Assembly: GCF_003463065.1 (NCBI RefSeq)
Contig: NZ_QSCM01000016.1
Coordinates: forward strand, 6,415 to 70,414
Direction: 5' to 3'
Length of the DNA stretch: 64,000 nt
Source: Blautia sp. OF03-15BH
GTDB lineage: Bacteria > Bacillota > Clostridia > Lachnospirales > Lachnospiraceae
Below, one piece after another: positions 16,025-25,135 of the stretch (positions are counted from its first letter, which is position 1; the number at the start of each line of letters is the position of its first letter). The translations under genes and the position numbers were made by a program. The notes under the pieces were generated by a model. It was not told the origin of the DNA. It did not search any database and saw only the letters and a list, made by a program, of their open reading frames with translations.

Positions 16025-19000
16025 ATGTTTTTTACACTGGAAAAGCTGGAAAGAAGCACAAAAAAACTGAAGGATCTCCGCTACAGAGAACGGATGGAGA
16101 TTCCGGTATTTGATGCAAGTACACCGGAGGAAGAACCGGTAGGAAAACGACCGGAGAGTGTCGTTTATACAGGCAGTCTGAAAAAAGGAGATTTCTGGAT
16201 CGGAAGAGGCACCTATATGTGGATCCGCCAGTCCGTGGATATCCCGGCAGAATGGGCGGGAAAGAAGATTGCCGGCCTTTTTAATATCGGAAAAACAGGT
16301 GACGGACTGAATTCCGGTTTTGAGGGGCTGATTTATGTCAACGGTTCTCCTTACTGTGAGACCGGTTCGTATCATGAGGAAGTGATCTTCCCATCTGAAC
16401 TGGCAGGAACCAAGGTAGAGTTTGCCATCCGTCTCTGGGCTGGTCTGGAGGGCGGCGGTGTGCCCACTCCTCAGACCCATCAGTTCAAACAGGCGGAGCT
16501 TGCCATTCTGGATGAAAGTGCCGATGATTTTTACTACAGCAGCCGTGCAGCCGTTGAGACGGTACGTGTGTTGGATGAGAATGATTCTGTGAGAAGAGAA
16601 CTTCTGACAGCCATCGACCGGGCGCATCTGGCGATCGACTGGAGAAAGCCGGGTTCCGATGCTTTTTATGAGTCTCTGAAAAAAGCACTTGCTGTCTGGA
16701 ACGAGGAGGTTTCCCAAATTTCCTATACCAGTCCCGTGACTGTTCGCACCGTGGGCCATTCTCATATCGATGTAGCCTGGCTGTGGCAGCTGAAACACAC
16801 CAGAGAAAAAGCAGCCCGTACATTTTCTACCATGTGTACGCTGATGGAGCAGTATCCGGAATTTACCTTTATCCAGTCTCAGCCTCAGCTCTACGATTAC
16901 ATCAAGACCGACTATCCGGATATTTATGAGCGGATCCGGAAAACGGTGAGATCCGGCAACTGGGAGCCAAACGGTGCCATGTGGGTGGAAGCAGACTGCA
17001 ACATCTCTTCCGGTGAGGCTCTGGTGCGTCAGATCCTGAATGGCCAGCGTTTCTTTAAGGAAGAGTTTGGTGCGACCTCCAACGTACTCTGGCTTCCGGA
17101 TGTATTCGGTTACAGCTGGGCTCTGCCACAGATCCTGAAACGTTCCGGCATTGACAATTTCATGACCATCAAGATCAGCTGGAACCAGTACAACCATATG
17201 CCACATGATACCTTCCGCTGGATCGGAGTGGATGGTTCCGAAGTTCTGACTCATTTCATGAGTACGCCGGCTATTTCTGACAGCGGCGGATATACCTATA
17301 ATGGTGTGATCGACCCGGTATCTGTCAAGGGAGAATGGGATCTCTATCATGACAAAGAGATTAATCAGGAGCTTCTTCTGGCCTATGGAAACGGAGACGG
17401 CGGCGGTGGAGTCAACCGTGATATGCTGGAAATGGGCCGTCATCTGAAAGCAATGCCCGGACTTCCAAGGGTTACTCCGGGAACAGCTTATGACTATTTT
17501 GAAAAACTTCAAAAGACCGTTGCCAAAACCGATCGTCATGTACCCACCTGGGATGGGGAACTTTATCTGGAGTACCACAGAGGTACCTATACCTCACAGG
17601 CCCGGAATAAGAAGAACAACAGGAAGACGGAACTGAAGCTTCGCGAGGCAGAATGGCTGGCCAGTGAAGCTGCTGTAAAAACAGGTGATCTTTCTTCCTA
17701 TCCGGCAAAGGAGTTTCATGAGGCCTGGAAGATCGCTCTCAGAAACCAGTTCCATGACATTATCCCCGGTTCCTCCATTCATGAGGTATACGAGGATTCC
17801 ACGGCAGAGTATGCAAAAGCCAACGAGATTCTGGACACCATCGAGAAAAATGCCCTGAAGGTTCTGACCAGAGACGAGGCTTCCACTGTGACTGTTGTGA
17901 ACAACAGCAGCTTTGCGGGCGAAGGCATCGTGACGGTAAACGGCTTCGGGGACAAAGAGGGAAGCTGGCTTTCTGCTGACGGCAAAGAGCTGCCTGCTGT
18001 CCGTACGGAAGACGGCTGGCTTGTGAAGATTTCCGGCATGGAGCCTACTGGCTTTACAACTTTGACTTTCAAAGAGGGAACCGGCGCTGAGAGCTTTTCT
18101 AAAGCGGACTGGACCAGAGAGATCGATACCCCGTTCTATCACATCACCTGGGATGAAAGCGGCCGCATGACCTCTGTTTTTGATAAGGAAAACGACCGTG
18201 AGATCTTAAAGGCAGGCGAGACCGGAAACCGTCTGGTAGTTTACGAAGACCGCCCGATGAACTTCGATGCCTGGGATATTGATATTTATTACCAGGAAAA
18301 GGGGTATGAGGTGGACGATCTGAGAGACGTTTCCGTGGAGAAGTCTTCCCTTATGACAAAGGTAAAAATGACCTGGGATTACGAGGATTCCGTGATCTCT
18401 CAGGAAATCCGGCTTTATAACGATGACCGCCGGATCGACTTTGTCACTCATGCAGACTGGCATGAGCATCAGCAGCTTTTACGGGTGCTTTTTCCGCTTG
18501 ATATCCGCACCAGCGAAGCAACCTTTGATATCCAGTATGGAAACGTGAAACGTCCGACGTATGAGAATACCAGCTGGGATATGGCAAAATTTGAGACTGT
18601 CGGTCATCAGTGGGCAGATTATTCCGAGACCGGCTACGGCGTCAGCCTGATGAATGACTGCAAATACGGCTACAGTGCGAGAGGCCATGTCCTTGGCATG
18701 TCACTGATCAAATGTGGGATCTATCCGGATTATGCGGCAGATCAGGGAAGCCATGACTTTACCTATGCTCTTTATCCTCACAAAGGAAGCTGGCAGGAGT
18801 CCGGTGTGCAGAAGAGTGCATGGAGACTGAACAATCCGTTCTGGACAGTGACAGGAGCCGTGGATACAGAGAGTGCTTTCTGTAAGGCAGATACCGACCA
18901 TGTAGCGATCGACTGTGTGAAGAAGGCGGAAGATTCGGAAGATCTGATCGTTCGTTTCCACGAGTATGAAGGCATGCGCGGTCCTGTAACTCTGCACTTT

Positions 19001-19132
19001 GGTTTCCCGGTAGCTTCCTGGCAGGAAACGGACCTGATGGAAAATCCGGAAGGCGAAGAACATAACGGAGAACTCAAAGTGACCGTACGTCCTTACGAGA
19101 TCCGCACTTTCCGCGTGACACCAAAAAAATAA
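16025..19132 (+). CDS. Alpha-mannosidase, GH38
   Basis: This 1035-residue cytoplasmic enzyme cleaves alpha-linked mannose, for example from N-glycans or mannans. GH38 features are present: zinc-binding GHSHIDVAWLW (about residues 244-254), nucleophile Asp near 359 in VLWLPDVFGYSW, WIGVDGSEVLTHF, and the long beta-sandwich C-terminal half. It has no signal peptide, so it acts on imported glycans. An AGGAGG site precedes the start. It is controlled from a strong promoter divergent to the GntR/LacI regulator. Confidence 0.95.
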   Translation: MFFTLEKLERSTKKLKDLRYRERMEIPVFDASTPEEEPVGKRPESVVYTGSLKKGDFWIGRGTYMWIRQSVDIPAEWAGKKIAGLFNIGKTGDGLNSGFEGLIYVNGSPYCETGSYHEEVIFPSELAGTKVEFAIRLWAGLEGGGVPTPQTHQFKQAELAILDESADDFYYSSRAAVETVRVLDENDSVRRELLTAIDRAHLAIDWRKPGSDAFYESLKKALAVWNEEVSQISYTSPVTVRTVGHSHIDVAWLWQLKHTREKAARTFSTMCTLMEQYPEFTFIQSQPQLYDYIKTDYPDIYERIRKTVRSGNWEPNGAMWVEADCNISSGEALVRQILNGQRFFKEEFGATSNVLWLPDVFGYSWALPQILKRSGIDNFMTIKISWNQYNHMPHDTFRWIGVDGSEVLTHFMSTPAISDSGGYTYNGVIDPVSVKGEWDLYHDKEINQELLLAYGNGDGGGGVNRDMLEMGRHLKAMPGLPRVTPGTAYDYFEKLQKTVAKTDRHVPTWDGELYLEYHRGTYTSQARNKKNNRKTELKLREAEWLASEAAVKTGDLSSYPAKEFHEAWKIALRNQFHDIIPGSSIHEVYEDSTAEYAKANEILDTIEKNALKVLTRDEASTVTVVNNSSFAGEGIVTVNGFGDKEGSWLSADGKELPAVRTEDGWLVKISGMEPTGFTTLTFKEGTGAESFSKADWTREIDTPFYHITWDESGRMTSVFDKENDREILKAGETGNRLVVYEDRPMNFDAWDIDIYYQEKGYEVDDLRDVSVEKSSLMTKVKMTWDYEDSVISQEIRLYNDDRRIDFVTHADWHEHQQLLRVLFPLDIRTSEATFDIQYGNVKRPTYENTSWDMAKFETVGHQWADYSETGYGVSLMNDCKYGYSARGHVLGMSLIKCGIYPDYAADQGSHDFTYALYPHKGSWQESGVQKSAWRLNNPFWTVTGAVDTESAFCKADTDHVAIDCVKKAEDSEDLIVRFHEYEGMRGPVTLHFGFPVASWQETDLMENPEGEEHNGELKVTVRPYEIRTFRVTPKK

Positions 19133-19142
19133 AAGTACTGCA

Positions 19143-19177
19143 ACGCCGGTTCGTCTTCGGATGACCGGCGTTTTTTC
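19143..19177 (+). terminator. Intrinsic terminator of alpha-mannosidase gene
   Basis: ACGCCGGT pairs with ACCGGCGT around a short loop, followed by six T residues. Confidence 0.85.
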
Positions 19178-19225
19178 GTGGCAGACCGATATAAAAAAAC
19201 GGGCCAATAGTGCAAAGAGAAAACC

Positions 19226-19254
19226 TGTCCACAGGGAGGGGACTGTTGTATAAT
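19226..19254 (+). promoter_or_regulatory. Predicted promoter of the nan operon
   Basis: TATAAT (19249-19254) with a weak -35 (TGTCCA, 19226-19231) at 17-base spacing, about 50 bases before nanE. Confidence 0.5.
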
Positions 19255-19301
19255 GAAGACAGCTTATACAGCAGATTTCATCCGAGCAAAGGAGAGAAAA
19301 C

Positions 19302-20006
19302 ATGGGAACAGAAGACAGAATCAGGGCACTGAAAGGGAAACTCATTGTTTCCTGTCAGGCGCTGCCTCAGGAGCCTCTTCATTCCTCCTTTATCATGGGA
19401 AGAATGGCCAGAGCAGCGAAAGAGGGCGGAGCCGCCGGGATCCGTGCCAACACAAAAGAAGATATCAAAGAGATCCAGGAGGTGACCGGCCTTCCTGTTA
19501 TCGGTATTGTGAAACGGGATTATCCGGACAGCGCGGTTTACATCACGCCGACCATGAAGGAGATCGAGGAACTCATGGAGGTAAAGCCGGAGATCATTGC
19601 CATCGATGCCACCGGTGCCCTGCGCCCCGGAAATGTGACGCTGGCGGACTTTTTCCATCAGATTAAGGAAAAATATCCGGAGCAGAAGCTGATGGCAGAC
19701 TGCTCTACGATCGAGGAGGCTTTTTTTGCTGATGAACTGGGTTTTGATTTCATCGGGACAACGATGGTCGGCTACACGCCGCAGAGCCGGGGAATGAAGA
19801 TCGAAGCGAATGATTTTGAGATTTTACGGACGATCCTGAAAAAAGTAAAGCATCCGGTGATCGCAGAAGGAAATGTGAACTCTCCGGAAAAGGCAAAAAG
19901 AGTGATCGAACTGGGTTCTTATGCAGTTGTGGTCGGAAGCAGTATCACGCGCCCGCAGCTGATCACAAAAGGCTATGCAGAGGCTGTGGATTCTGCGGAA
20001 AAATAG
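19302..20006 (+). CDS. nanE: N-acetylmannosamine-6-phosphate 2-epimerase
   Basis: This 234-residue TIM-barrel enzyme converts ManNAc-6-P to GlcNAc-6-P in sialic acid breakdown. Typical NanE segments are visible: LIVSCQALPQEPLHS at the N-terminus, GAAGIRANT, IGIVKRDYPDS, IAIDATGALRP and KHPVIAEGNVNSPEKAKRVIELGSYAVVVGSSITRP. An AGGAGAG site precedes the ATG. It is first of a nanE-nanA-nanK-sialidase-like operon with 17-base and overlapping junctions. Confidence 0.95.
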   Translation: MGTEDRIRALKGKLIVSCQALPQEPLHSSFIMGRMARAAKEGGAAGIRANTKEDIKEIQEVTGLPVIGIVKRDYPDSAVYITPTMKEIEELMEVKPEIIAIDATGALRPGNVTLADFFHQIKEKYPEQKLMADCSTIEEAFFADELGFDFIGTTMVGYTPQSRGMKIEANDFEILRTILKKVKHPVIAEGNVNSPEKAKRVIELGSYAVVVGSSITRPQLITKGYAEAVDSAEK

Positions 20007-20023
20007 AAAAGGAGAAGGCGTTT

Positions 20024-20944
20024 ATGAGAGATCTGGAGAAATACAGAGGAGTCATTCCGGCATTTTATGCCTGCTACGATGAGGACGGAGAAATCAGTGG
20101 GGAAAGAACGGAGGCACTGGCGCTGCATTTTTTGAAAAAAGGGGTAAAAGGTCTTTATGTCAACGGTTCTTCCGGTGAGTGTATTTACCAGAGTGTGGAG
20201 GATCGGAAAAAGGTTCTCGAGCATGTGATGAAAGTGGTGGGCGGAAAACTCACGATCATTGCACATGTGGCCTGCAACAACACGAAAGACAGCGTGGAAC
20301 TGGCGGCTCATGCGGAAAAACTGGGTGTGGATGCCATTGCAGCGATCCCTCCCATTTATTTCCATCTTCCGGATCATGCCATTGCAGAGTACTGGAACGA
20401 TATCAGTGCGGCTGCTCCTCACACGGATTTTGTGATCTACAATATCCCGCAGCTGGCCGGTGTGGCCTTAAGTCCGTCACTTTTCAGGAAAATGAGGGAA
20501 AATCCCAATGTGATCGGTGTAAAAAATTCTTCCATGCCCGTGCAGGATATCCAGATCTTTAAAGCGCTGGGCGGCGAGGAGAGCATTGTCTTCAACGGAC
20601 CGGATGAGCAGTTTGTCGGCGGACGGCTCATGGGAGCAGATGGAGGGATTGGCGGCACCTATGGTGCAATGCCGGAGCTTTTCCTCAAAATGGATGCGTA
20701 CATCCGTGCCGGAGAGGCAGAAAAAGCAACTCCGATCCAGTATGCGGTAAACGAGATCATTTCTGCTCTCTGTTCCGGTCACGGAAGCATGTATGCCGTC
20801 ATCAAAGAAGTAATGAAAAAACGGGAAGGGCTTGATATCGGCGGTGTACGGAAACCGCAGGCAGCCGTGATCCCGGAGGATCAGCCGGTCATCGATCATG
20901 CGGCAGAGCTCATCGACAAAGCAATGGAGGCTTTTATCCGATGA
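20024..20944 (+). CDS. nanA: N-acetylneuraminate lyase
   Basis: This 306-residue DHDPS-superfamily aldolase splits N-acetylneuraminate into ManNAc and pyruvate. It shows the substrate loop GLYVNGSSGECIYQS (about residues 43-57), the catalytic Tyr in FVIYNIPQLAGV (about 134-145) and the Schiff-base Lys in VIGVKNSSM (about 163-171). The GSSGE form and nan context favour NanA over dihydrodipicolinate synthase. It overlaps the kinase gene by 4 bases. Confidence 0.92.
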   Translation: MRDLEKYRGVIPAFYACYDEDGEISGERTEALALHFLKKGVKGLYVNGSSGECIYQSVEDRKKVLEHVMKVVGGKLTIIAHVACNNTKDSVELAAHAEKLGVDAIAAIPPIYFHLPDHAIAEYWNDISAAAPHTDFVIYNIPQLAGVALSPSLFRKMRENPNVIGVKNSSMPVQDIQIFKALGGEESIVFNGPDEQFVGGRLMGADGGIGGTYGAMPELFLKMDAYIRAGEAEKATPIQYAVNEIISALCSGHGSMYAVIKEVMKKREGLDIGGVRKPQAAVIPEDQPVIDHAAELIDKAMEAFIR

Positions 20945-21876
20945 GCAGCGGGAAGAGATACATCTGCCTGGATATTGGCGGAACCTATATCAAACACGGC
21001 CTTCTCACAGAAAATGGAGAGATCCTTACCACAGGGAAAATCCCTACCCGGGCAAAGGAAGGCGGGCAGGCAGTTTTTGAACAGGCAGTGAAGCTTGTGG
21101 AAGATTATCTGGAAAAAGAAGAGCAGAAGCCTTCCGGTATCGCGATCTCTACGGCAGGCATGGTGGATCCGAAGACAGGGATTATTCTTCATGCTTCCGA
21201 TGCCATTCCGGGTTATGCAGGAATCAATTACAAAGCCTACATGGAAGAACGGTTTCATCTGCCCTGTGCGGTGGAAAATGATGTAAACTGTGCCGGCCTG
21301 GCGGAGAGTGTTTCCGGTGCCGGAAAAGGAAGCAGGATCAATCTCTGCCTGACTGTTGGAACTGGGATCGGCGGCTGTCTCGTTGTAGACGGGAAAGTGT
21401 TTCACGGAATCTCCAACAGTGCCTGCGAAGTGGGCTATATGCATCTGGAGCAGGGTGTTTTTCAGGATGAAGCAGCTGCCAGTGCCCTGGTGCGGAGAGT
21501 AGAAGAACGGAAAAAAGCAGAAAGACAGCTGGCAGAAGATGGAGAGCCGTCGGAAGTCTGGGATGGATTCCGGATCTTTGAGGCGGCAAAGGCGGGAGAT
21601 CCCATCTGTTGTGAAGAACTGGATCGCCTGGCGAAGCTTCTGGGGATGGGCATTGCCAATATCTGCTTTGTGGTCAATCCGGAACGTGTGATCCTGGGCG
21701 GCGGGATCATGGAACAGGAAGCTTATATGAAGCCAAGGATCGAAGCTGCACTGGAAAAATATCTGGTGCCGCAGATCTGGAAGCATACCACGGTTTGTAT
21801 GGCTGCTTATCAGAACCATGCAGGCATGCTGGGCGCACTGTATCATTTACAGGCAGAAATGAGACTATGCCAATAG
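20941..21876 (+). CDS. nanK: ROK family sugar kinase, probable N-acetylmannosamine kinase
   Basis: This 311-residue ROK protein has the phosphate loop LDIGGTYIKHGL (about 9-20), VENDVNCAGLAE (about 109-120), LTVGTGIGGCLVVDG and the glycine-rich VILGGGIMEQE near the C-terminus. The canonical ROK zinc motif (HxnCxCGxxGC) is absent: the corresponding place reads CEVGYMHLEQG without the Cys cluster. Translational coupling to nanA supports a role as ManNAc kinase; specificity is inferred from context. Confidence 0.88.
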   Translation: MSSGKRYICLDIGGTYIKHGLLTENGEILTTGKIPTRAKEGGQAVFEQAVKLVEDYLEKEEQKPSGIAISTAGMVDPKTGIILHASDAIPGYAGINYKAYMEERFHLPCAVENDVNCAGLAESVSGAGKGSRINLCLTVGTGIGGCLVVDGKVFHGISNSACEVGYMHLEQGVFQDEAAASALVRRVEERKKAERQLAEDGEPSEVWDGFRIFEAAKAGDPICCEELDRLAKLLGMGIANICFVVNPERVILGGGIMEQEAYMKPRIEAALEKYLVPQIWKHTTVCMAAYQNHAGMLGALYHLQAEMRLCQ

Positions 21877-21916
21877 AAATTCCCAATTCGTTATCTGTTA
21901 CAGAAAGGAAACATTT

Positions 21917-23011
21917 ATGAGATCAGTAGAATTAGGAAAGCTTTCCGCGGATATCCGGCCGGATCTTTCAAAAAATAATCCGAGAAACAGTGAAGGAGCC
22001 TTTTTCACCCTGAAAAATGGTGACATCCTGTTTGCGTACAGTAAATTTAAGGGAAAAAGCAATGCGGATTTCGCCAGTGCGGATATCTGCCTTCTCCGTT
22101 CCAAAGATAATGGTCGTTCTTTCGGGGAAGAAAAGACGATCATGACCTGTGAGAGCGAAAAAGCTGTGAATATCATGTCTCTTTCTTTCCTTGAAATGAA
22201 GAATGGAGATGTAGGTCTTTTTTATCTGGTGCGTCAGACCTATACACATATGCGGATGTATCTCCGGAGATCTGCAGATGGTGGAGAAAACTGGAGCGAG
22301 AGAATACTCTGTATGCCGGAGGACGGCTACTATGTGGTCAATAATGACCGGGTGCGTCGGCTTTTGTCAGGAAGGATCGTGATTCCGGCAGCGCGTCATG
22401 CGGTAGCCGAGGGTTATATCGATACCCGCTCCGAGTCCCTGTTCTTTTATTCGGATGATGATGGAGAAAACTGGAAAATGGCAGCAGGAAAATGCAATCT
22501 TCCGGGAATCCCCTGTTGTGATTCCGGCCTCCAGGAACCTGGTATCCTGGAGCTTGCTCCCAATATCCTATGGGGCTGGGCCAGGACGGATATCGGACGG
22601 CAGTATGAAATGTTTTCCCATGACGGCGGCGATACCTGGACGGCCAGCCAGCCGTCCCGTTTCACTTCTCCCTTAAGTCCGCTATGTATGAAAAGAGGAT
22701 GGGATGAGAACATCTATGCGATCTGGAATCCGGTACCTGTCTACAATGGAAGAGAGATCGACAAAGAATTTTTCACAGGAGGAAGAACGCCTCTCGTCAT
22801 TGCTGTGAGCAAAGATAACGGAAAGACGTTTACAGAACCGGTGGCCTTTGAAGAAGAGCCGGACCGCGGTTACTGCTATTGTGCTCTGCATTTTACAGAA
22901 ACTTCTCTGCTTCTTGCTTACTGTGCCGGAGGGAAAGAAGACGGAAACTGCCTCGGAAGGACGGTCATCCGCCGGATCGAGAAAAAACAGCTGGAAGAAA
23001 AAATACTCTGA
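21917..23011 (+). CDS. Sialidase-like BNR/Asp-box protein (intracellular)
   Basis: This 364-residue six-bladed propeller protein carries at least five Asp boxes: SKDNGRSF, SADGGENWSE, SDDDGENWKM, SHDGGDTWTA and SKDNGKTFTE. It lacks a signal peptide and so is cytoplasmic, unlike classical GH33 sialidases. Its place at the end of the nan operon suggests action on imported sialosides or on acetylated or anhydro sialic acids; the reaction is not proven. The N-terminal RIP-type arginine motif of true sialidases is not obvious. Confidence 0.8.
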   Translation: MRSVELGKLSADIRPDLSKNNPRNSEGAFFTLKNGDILFAYSKFKGKSNADFASADICLLRSKDNGRSFGEEKTIMTCESEKAVNIMSLSFLEMKNGDVGLFYLVRQTYTHMRMYLRRSADGGENWSERILCMPEDGYYVVNNDRVRRLLSGRIVIPAARHAVAEGYIDTRSESLFFYSDDDGENWKMAAGKCNLPGIPCCDSGLQEPGILELAPNILWGWARTDIGRQYEMFSHDGGDTWTASQPSRFTSPLSPLCMKRGWDENIYAIWNPVPVYNGREIDKEFFTGGRTPLVIAVSKDNGKTFTEPVAFEEEPDRGYCYCALHFTETSLLLAYCAGGKEDGNCLGRTVIRRIEKKQLEEKIL

Positions 23012-23186
23012 AAAAAAGGAGGGCCGGGTGTCATCAGACATCCGGCTTGAGTTATGAAAAAGAGAATCTATATGAAAAAGCTGTATTGGCTTTGTTTGAT
23101 TCTATCTTACAAAAGGAATGTGTCCATTCTGTGTAGAAAGTTTGAGAAAAGTATAAAGAGTTTCTTAGATTCTTTGGAAAGTGTGG

Positions 23187-23551
23187 TATACTTTCTTAAG
23201 AATCAGGGCTTTGGGAAAGCGCGTGGAAACCCTTTGCAAAGGAGGGCGGCTCGGAGTCGCGAGCCCGCCGCCCTCCTCTGCACTCCTCACAACGGGCCCG
23301 CTTAGAAAATAAGGGGCTTATGTCAGACTGGGAGGGTGTTGTGAGTGACACCTGAAGGAAAGCGTGCTTTTTCAGTATTTGCGGTGCAAGTGCTGTTATG
23401 TGGCTAATACGCCTGAAGTAGGCTATATTTCCGTAATTGTTGTCAAAAAGCGAAGGCAGGCGATACGTCACGTCCGACGTACGCACCCTATTTTTAAGCG
23501 TGCCCTCGCAATAATATTATTATTAAGAAGATGTATAAGAAGGAGTTTCTT
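23187..23551 (+). ncRNA. Gene-free stretch with promoter and strong hairpins; possible structured RNA or leader
   Basis: A promoter-like TTAGAT (23165-23170), 16 bases, TATACT (23187-23192) precedes about 350 bases with no credible coding frame. The stretch contains a very stable hairpin at 23241-23276 (GGAGGGCGG paired with CCGCCCTCC) and several smaller GC-rich helices before the kinase start codon. It may be a long structured 5' leader or an independent RNA. I do not recognise a known riboswitch, 6S, SRP, RNase P or tmRNA signature. Confidence 0.35.
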
Positions 23552-25081
23552 ATGATACTTACCGTTACTTTAAACCCCTGCATCGATCGTACCCTCAATG
23601 TTTCTGATTTCCGGGTGGGCGGCACAACTGCCGTGTCCGGTTCACGCGCAGAAATCGGCGGTAAGGGGCTGAATGTCAGCCGGGTTTTGAAAAACCTCGG
23701 TGCAGATACCCTCTGTCTTGGTTTTTCTCATGAAAAAGGCGGATCCGATCTGAAAGCAGCCCTGGATGCGGTTTCCATTCCCTGTGATCTGGAAGAAATT
23801 CCAGGTGAGCTTCGCGTGAATATCAAAATTTTTGATGAGTCCAGCCGGACTATGAGTGAACTCAATGACAAGGGCTGTCCGGTGACTGAGGATGCAGTAA
23901 AACAGATGACAGACCGCATCGTTTCTCATTTTGGAGAGGCAGAACTTCTCGTTCTGGCAGGAAGTGTGCCGCCGGGAGTTTCAACAGATATTTATAAAAT
24001 TCTTCTGGAAAAAGCCAGAGTTTTTGCTCTTCCCGTCATTCTGGATGCTTCCGGTCCGCTTCTTCTTAATGGGATTGAGGGCAGACCCTGGCTCATCAAG
24101 CCGAATATTGACGAGCTTTCCATGACTCTTGGACGGGAATTTCACTCTCGGGAAGAGGTCATTCAGGCAGCCAGAGAAATTGTCAGCCGGGGAATTCCCT
24201 ATGTCTGCGTTTCTCTTGGTGCGGAGGGCGCTCTTCTGGTAGATGAAAAAGAAGCACTCTATTCACCGGCACCGGATGTAGAAGTCCGGGGACTTCAGGG
24301 AGCTGGTGATTCTCTGGTGGCTGGCTTCTGTCTGGCTTTCCATGAGTATCACTTAAATGCCGGTAAATCAGATTCTGCCTCAAAGGCTTCCCTGCCGGAG
24401 GACTCCTCCTTTGCGAGGAAGCTTCTCTGCTATGCTCAGGCGGCAGCCGCAGGTTCTCTCATCAAACCTGGAACAGCCGTTTGTGAACGGGCGGATTTTG
24501 AACAGTATCTTCCTTCCATTCAGGTGGAAAAAGCCGGTGAATTTTTCGACGTCCGCCGCGAGGATGGAAGCCTTACAGGGGAGGTAAAACTCCGAAGTCT
24601 GGTACATCGGGACGGAGACTGGCATGGGACGGTCCATATGTGGGTGGTGGATCGCACACCGGATGGAAAATACCGTCTTCTGATCCAGAAACGCAGCCAG
24701 GACAAAGATAATTTCCCGGGTTACTGCGATATTTCTTCGGCCGGGCATCTCGATGCAGGAGACGATTACGAGGCGGCCGCTTATCGGGAGCTTTATGAAG
24801 AACTCGGTATCCGGGCGGAAAAAGGAGAGCTTCGCTTCTGCTTTTTCATTACCCGTAGTGTAGAGACCGTATTCCATGGTCAGAAAGTCATTGACAGAGA
24901 ACGTGCAGCGGTTTATCTTTATGAAAAACCGGTGGACATCACAAAACTTCAGCTTCAGAAAGAAGAAGTGGATGAGGTTTTCTGGGTGGAGATCGGAGAA
25001 CTGGAGAAAATCCTTCAGGATCCGGCGGCAAAATATTGTGTATATATAGAAGAAATTCAGGGGATCCAAAGATATTTGTAG
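23552..25081 (+). CDS. PfkB family sugar-phosphate kinase fused to Nudix hydrolase domain
   Basis: This 509-residue two-domain protein starts at 23552 (AAGGAG at 23539-23544). Residues 1-310 form a 1-phosphofructokinase/tagatose-6-phosphate kinase-type PfkB domain: VTLNPCIDRTL, GGKGLNVSRVL, VLAGSVPPG and the catalytic GAGDSLVAGF. Residues about 340-509 form a Nudix domain of the IDI/YfcD type (GHLDAGDDYEAAAYRELYEELG, with Asp in place of the first Glu of the box). The fusion links hexose-phosphate phosphorylation to a hydrolase or isomerase of unknown substrate. Each domain call is firm; the joint role is unknown. Confidence 0.85.
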   Translation: MILTVTLNPCIDRTLNVSDFRVGGTTAVSGSRAEIGGKGLNVSRVLKNLGADTLCLGFSHEKGGSDLKAALDAVSIPCDLEEIPGELRVNIKIFDESSRTMSELNDKGCPVTEDAVKQMTDRIVSHFGEAELLVLAGSVPPGVSTDIYKILLEKARVFALPVILDASGPLLLNGIEGRPWLIKPNIDELSMTLGREFHSREEVIQAAREIVSRGIPYVCVSLGAEGALLVDEKEALYSPAPDVEVRGLQGAGDSLVAGFCLAFHEYHLNAGKSDSASKASLPEDSSFARKLLCYAQAAAAGSLIKPGTAVCERADFEQYLPSIQVEKAGEFFDVRREDGSLTGEVKLRSLVHRDGDWHGTVHMWVVDRTPDGKYRLLIQKRSQDKDNFPGYCDISSAGHLDAGDDYEAAAYRELYEELGIRAEKGELRFCFFITRSVETVFHGQKVIDRERAAVYLYEKPVDITKLQLQKEEVDEVFWVEIGELEKILQDPAAKYCVYIEEIQGIQRYL

Positions 25082-25135
25082 TGCGTCTGTATGCACAGAG
25101 CCGTGCGCGACGACAGAAGAGAAAGGGAAAAGAGT

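Noticed and set aside
15974..17578. Long antisense frame of 534 codons inside the alpha-mannosidase gene
   Set aside because: It overlaps a clear GH38 gene, has no family features and mirrors its codon bias.
23054..23305. 83-codon frame after the sialidase-like gene
   Set aside because: Runs through the GC-rich hairpin region, has a low-complexity basic C-terminus and only a weak start.
23187..23551. c-di-GMP riboswitch, 6S RNA, RNase P or tmRNA in the gene-free region
   Set aside because: None of the conserved core sequences of these RNAs could be found by eye.
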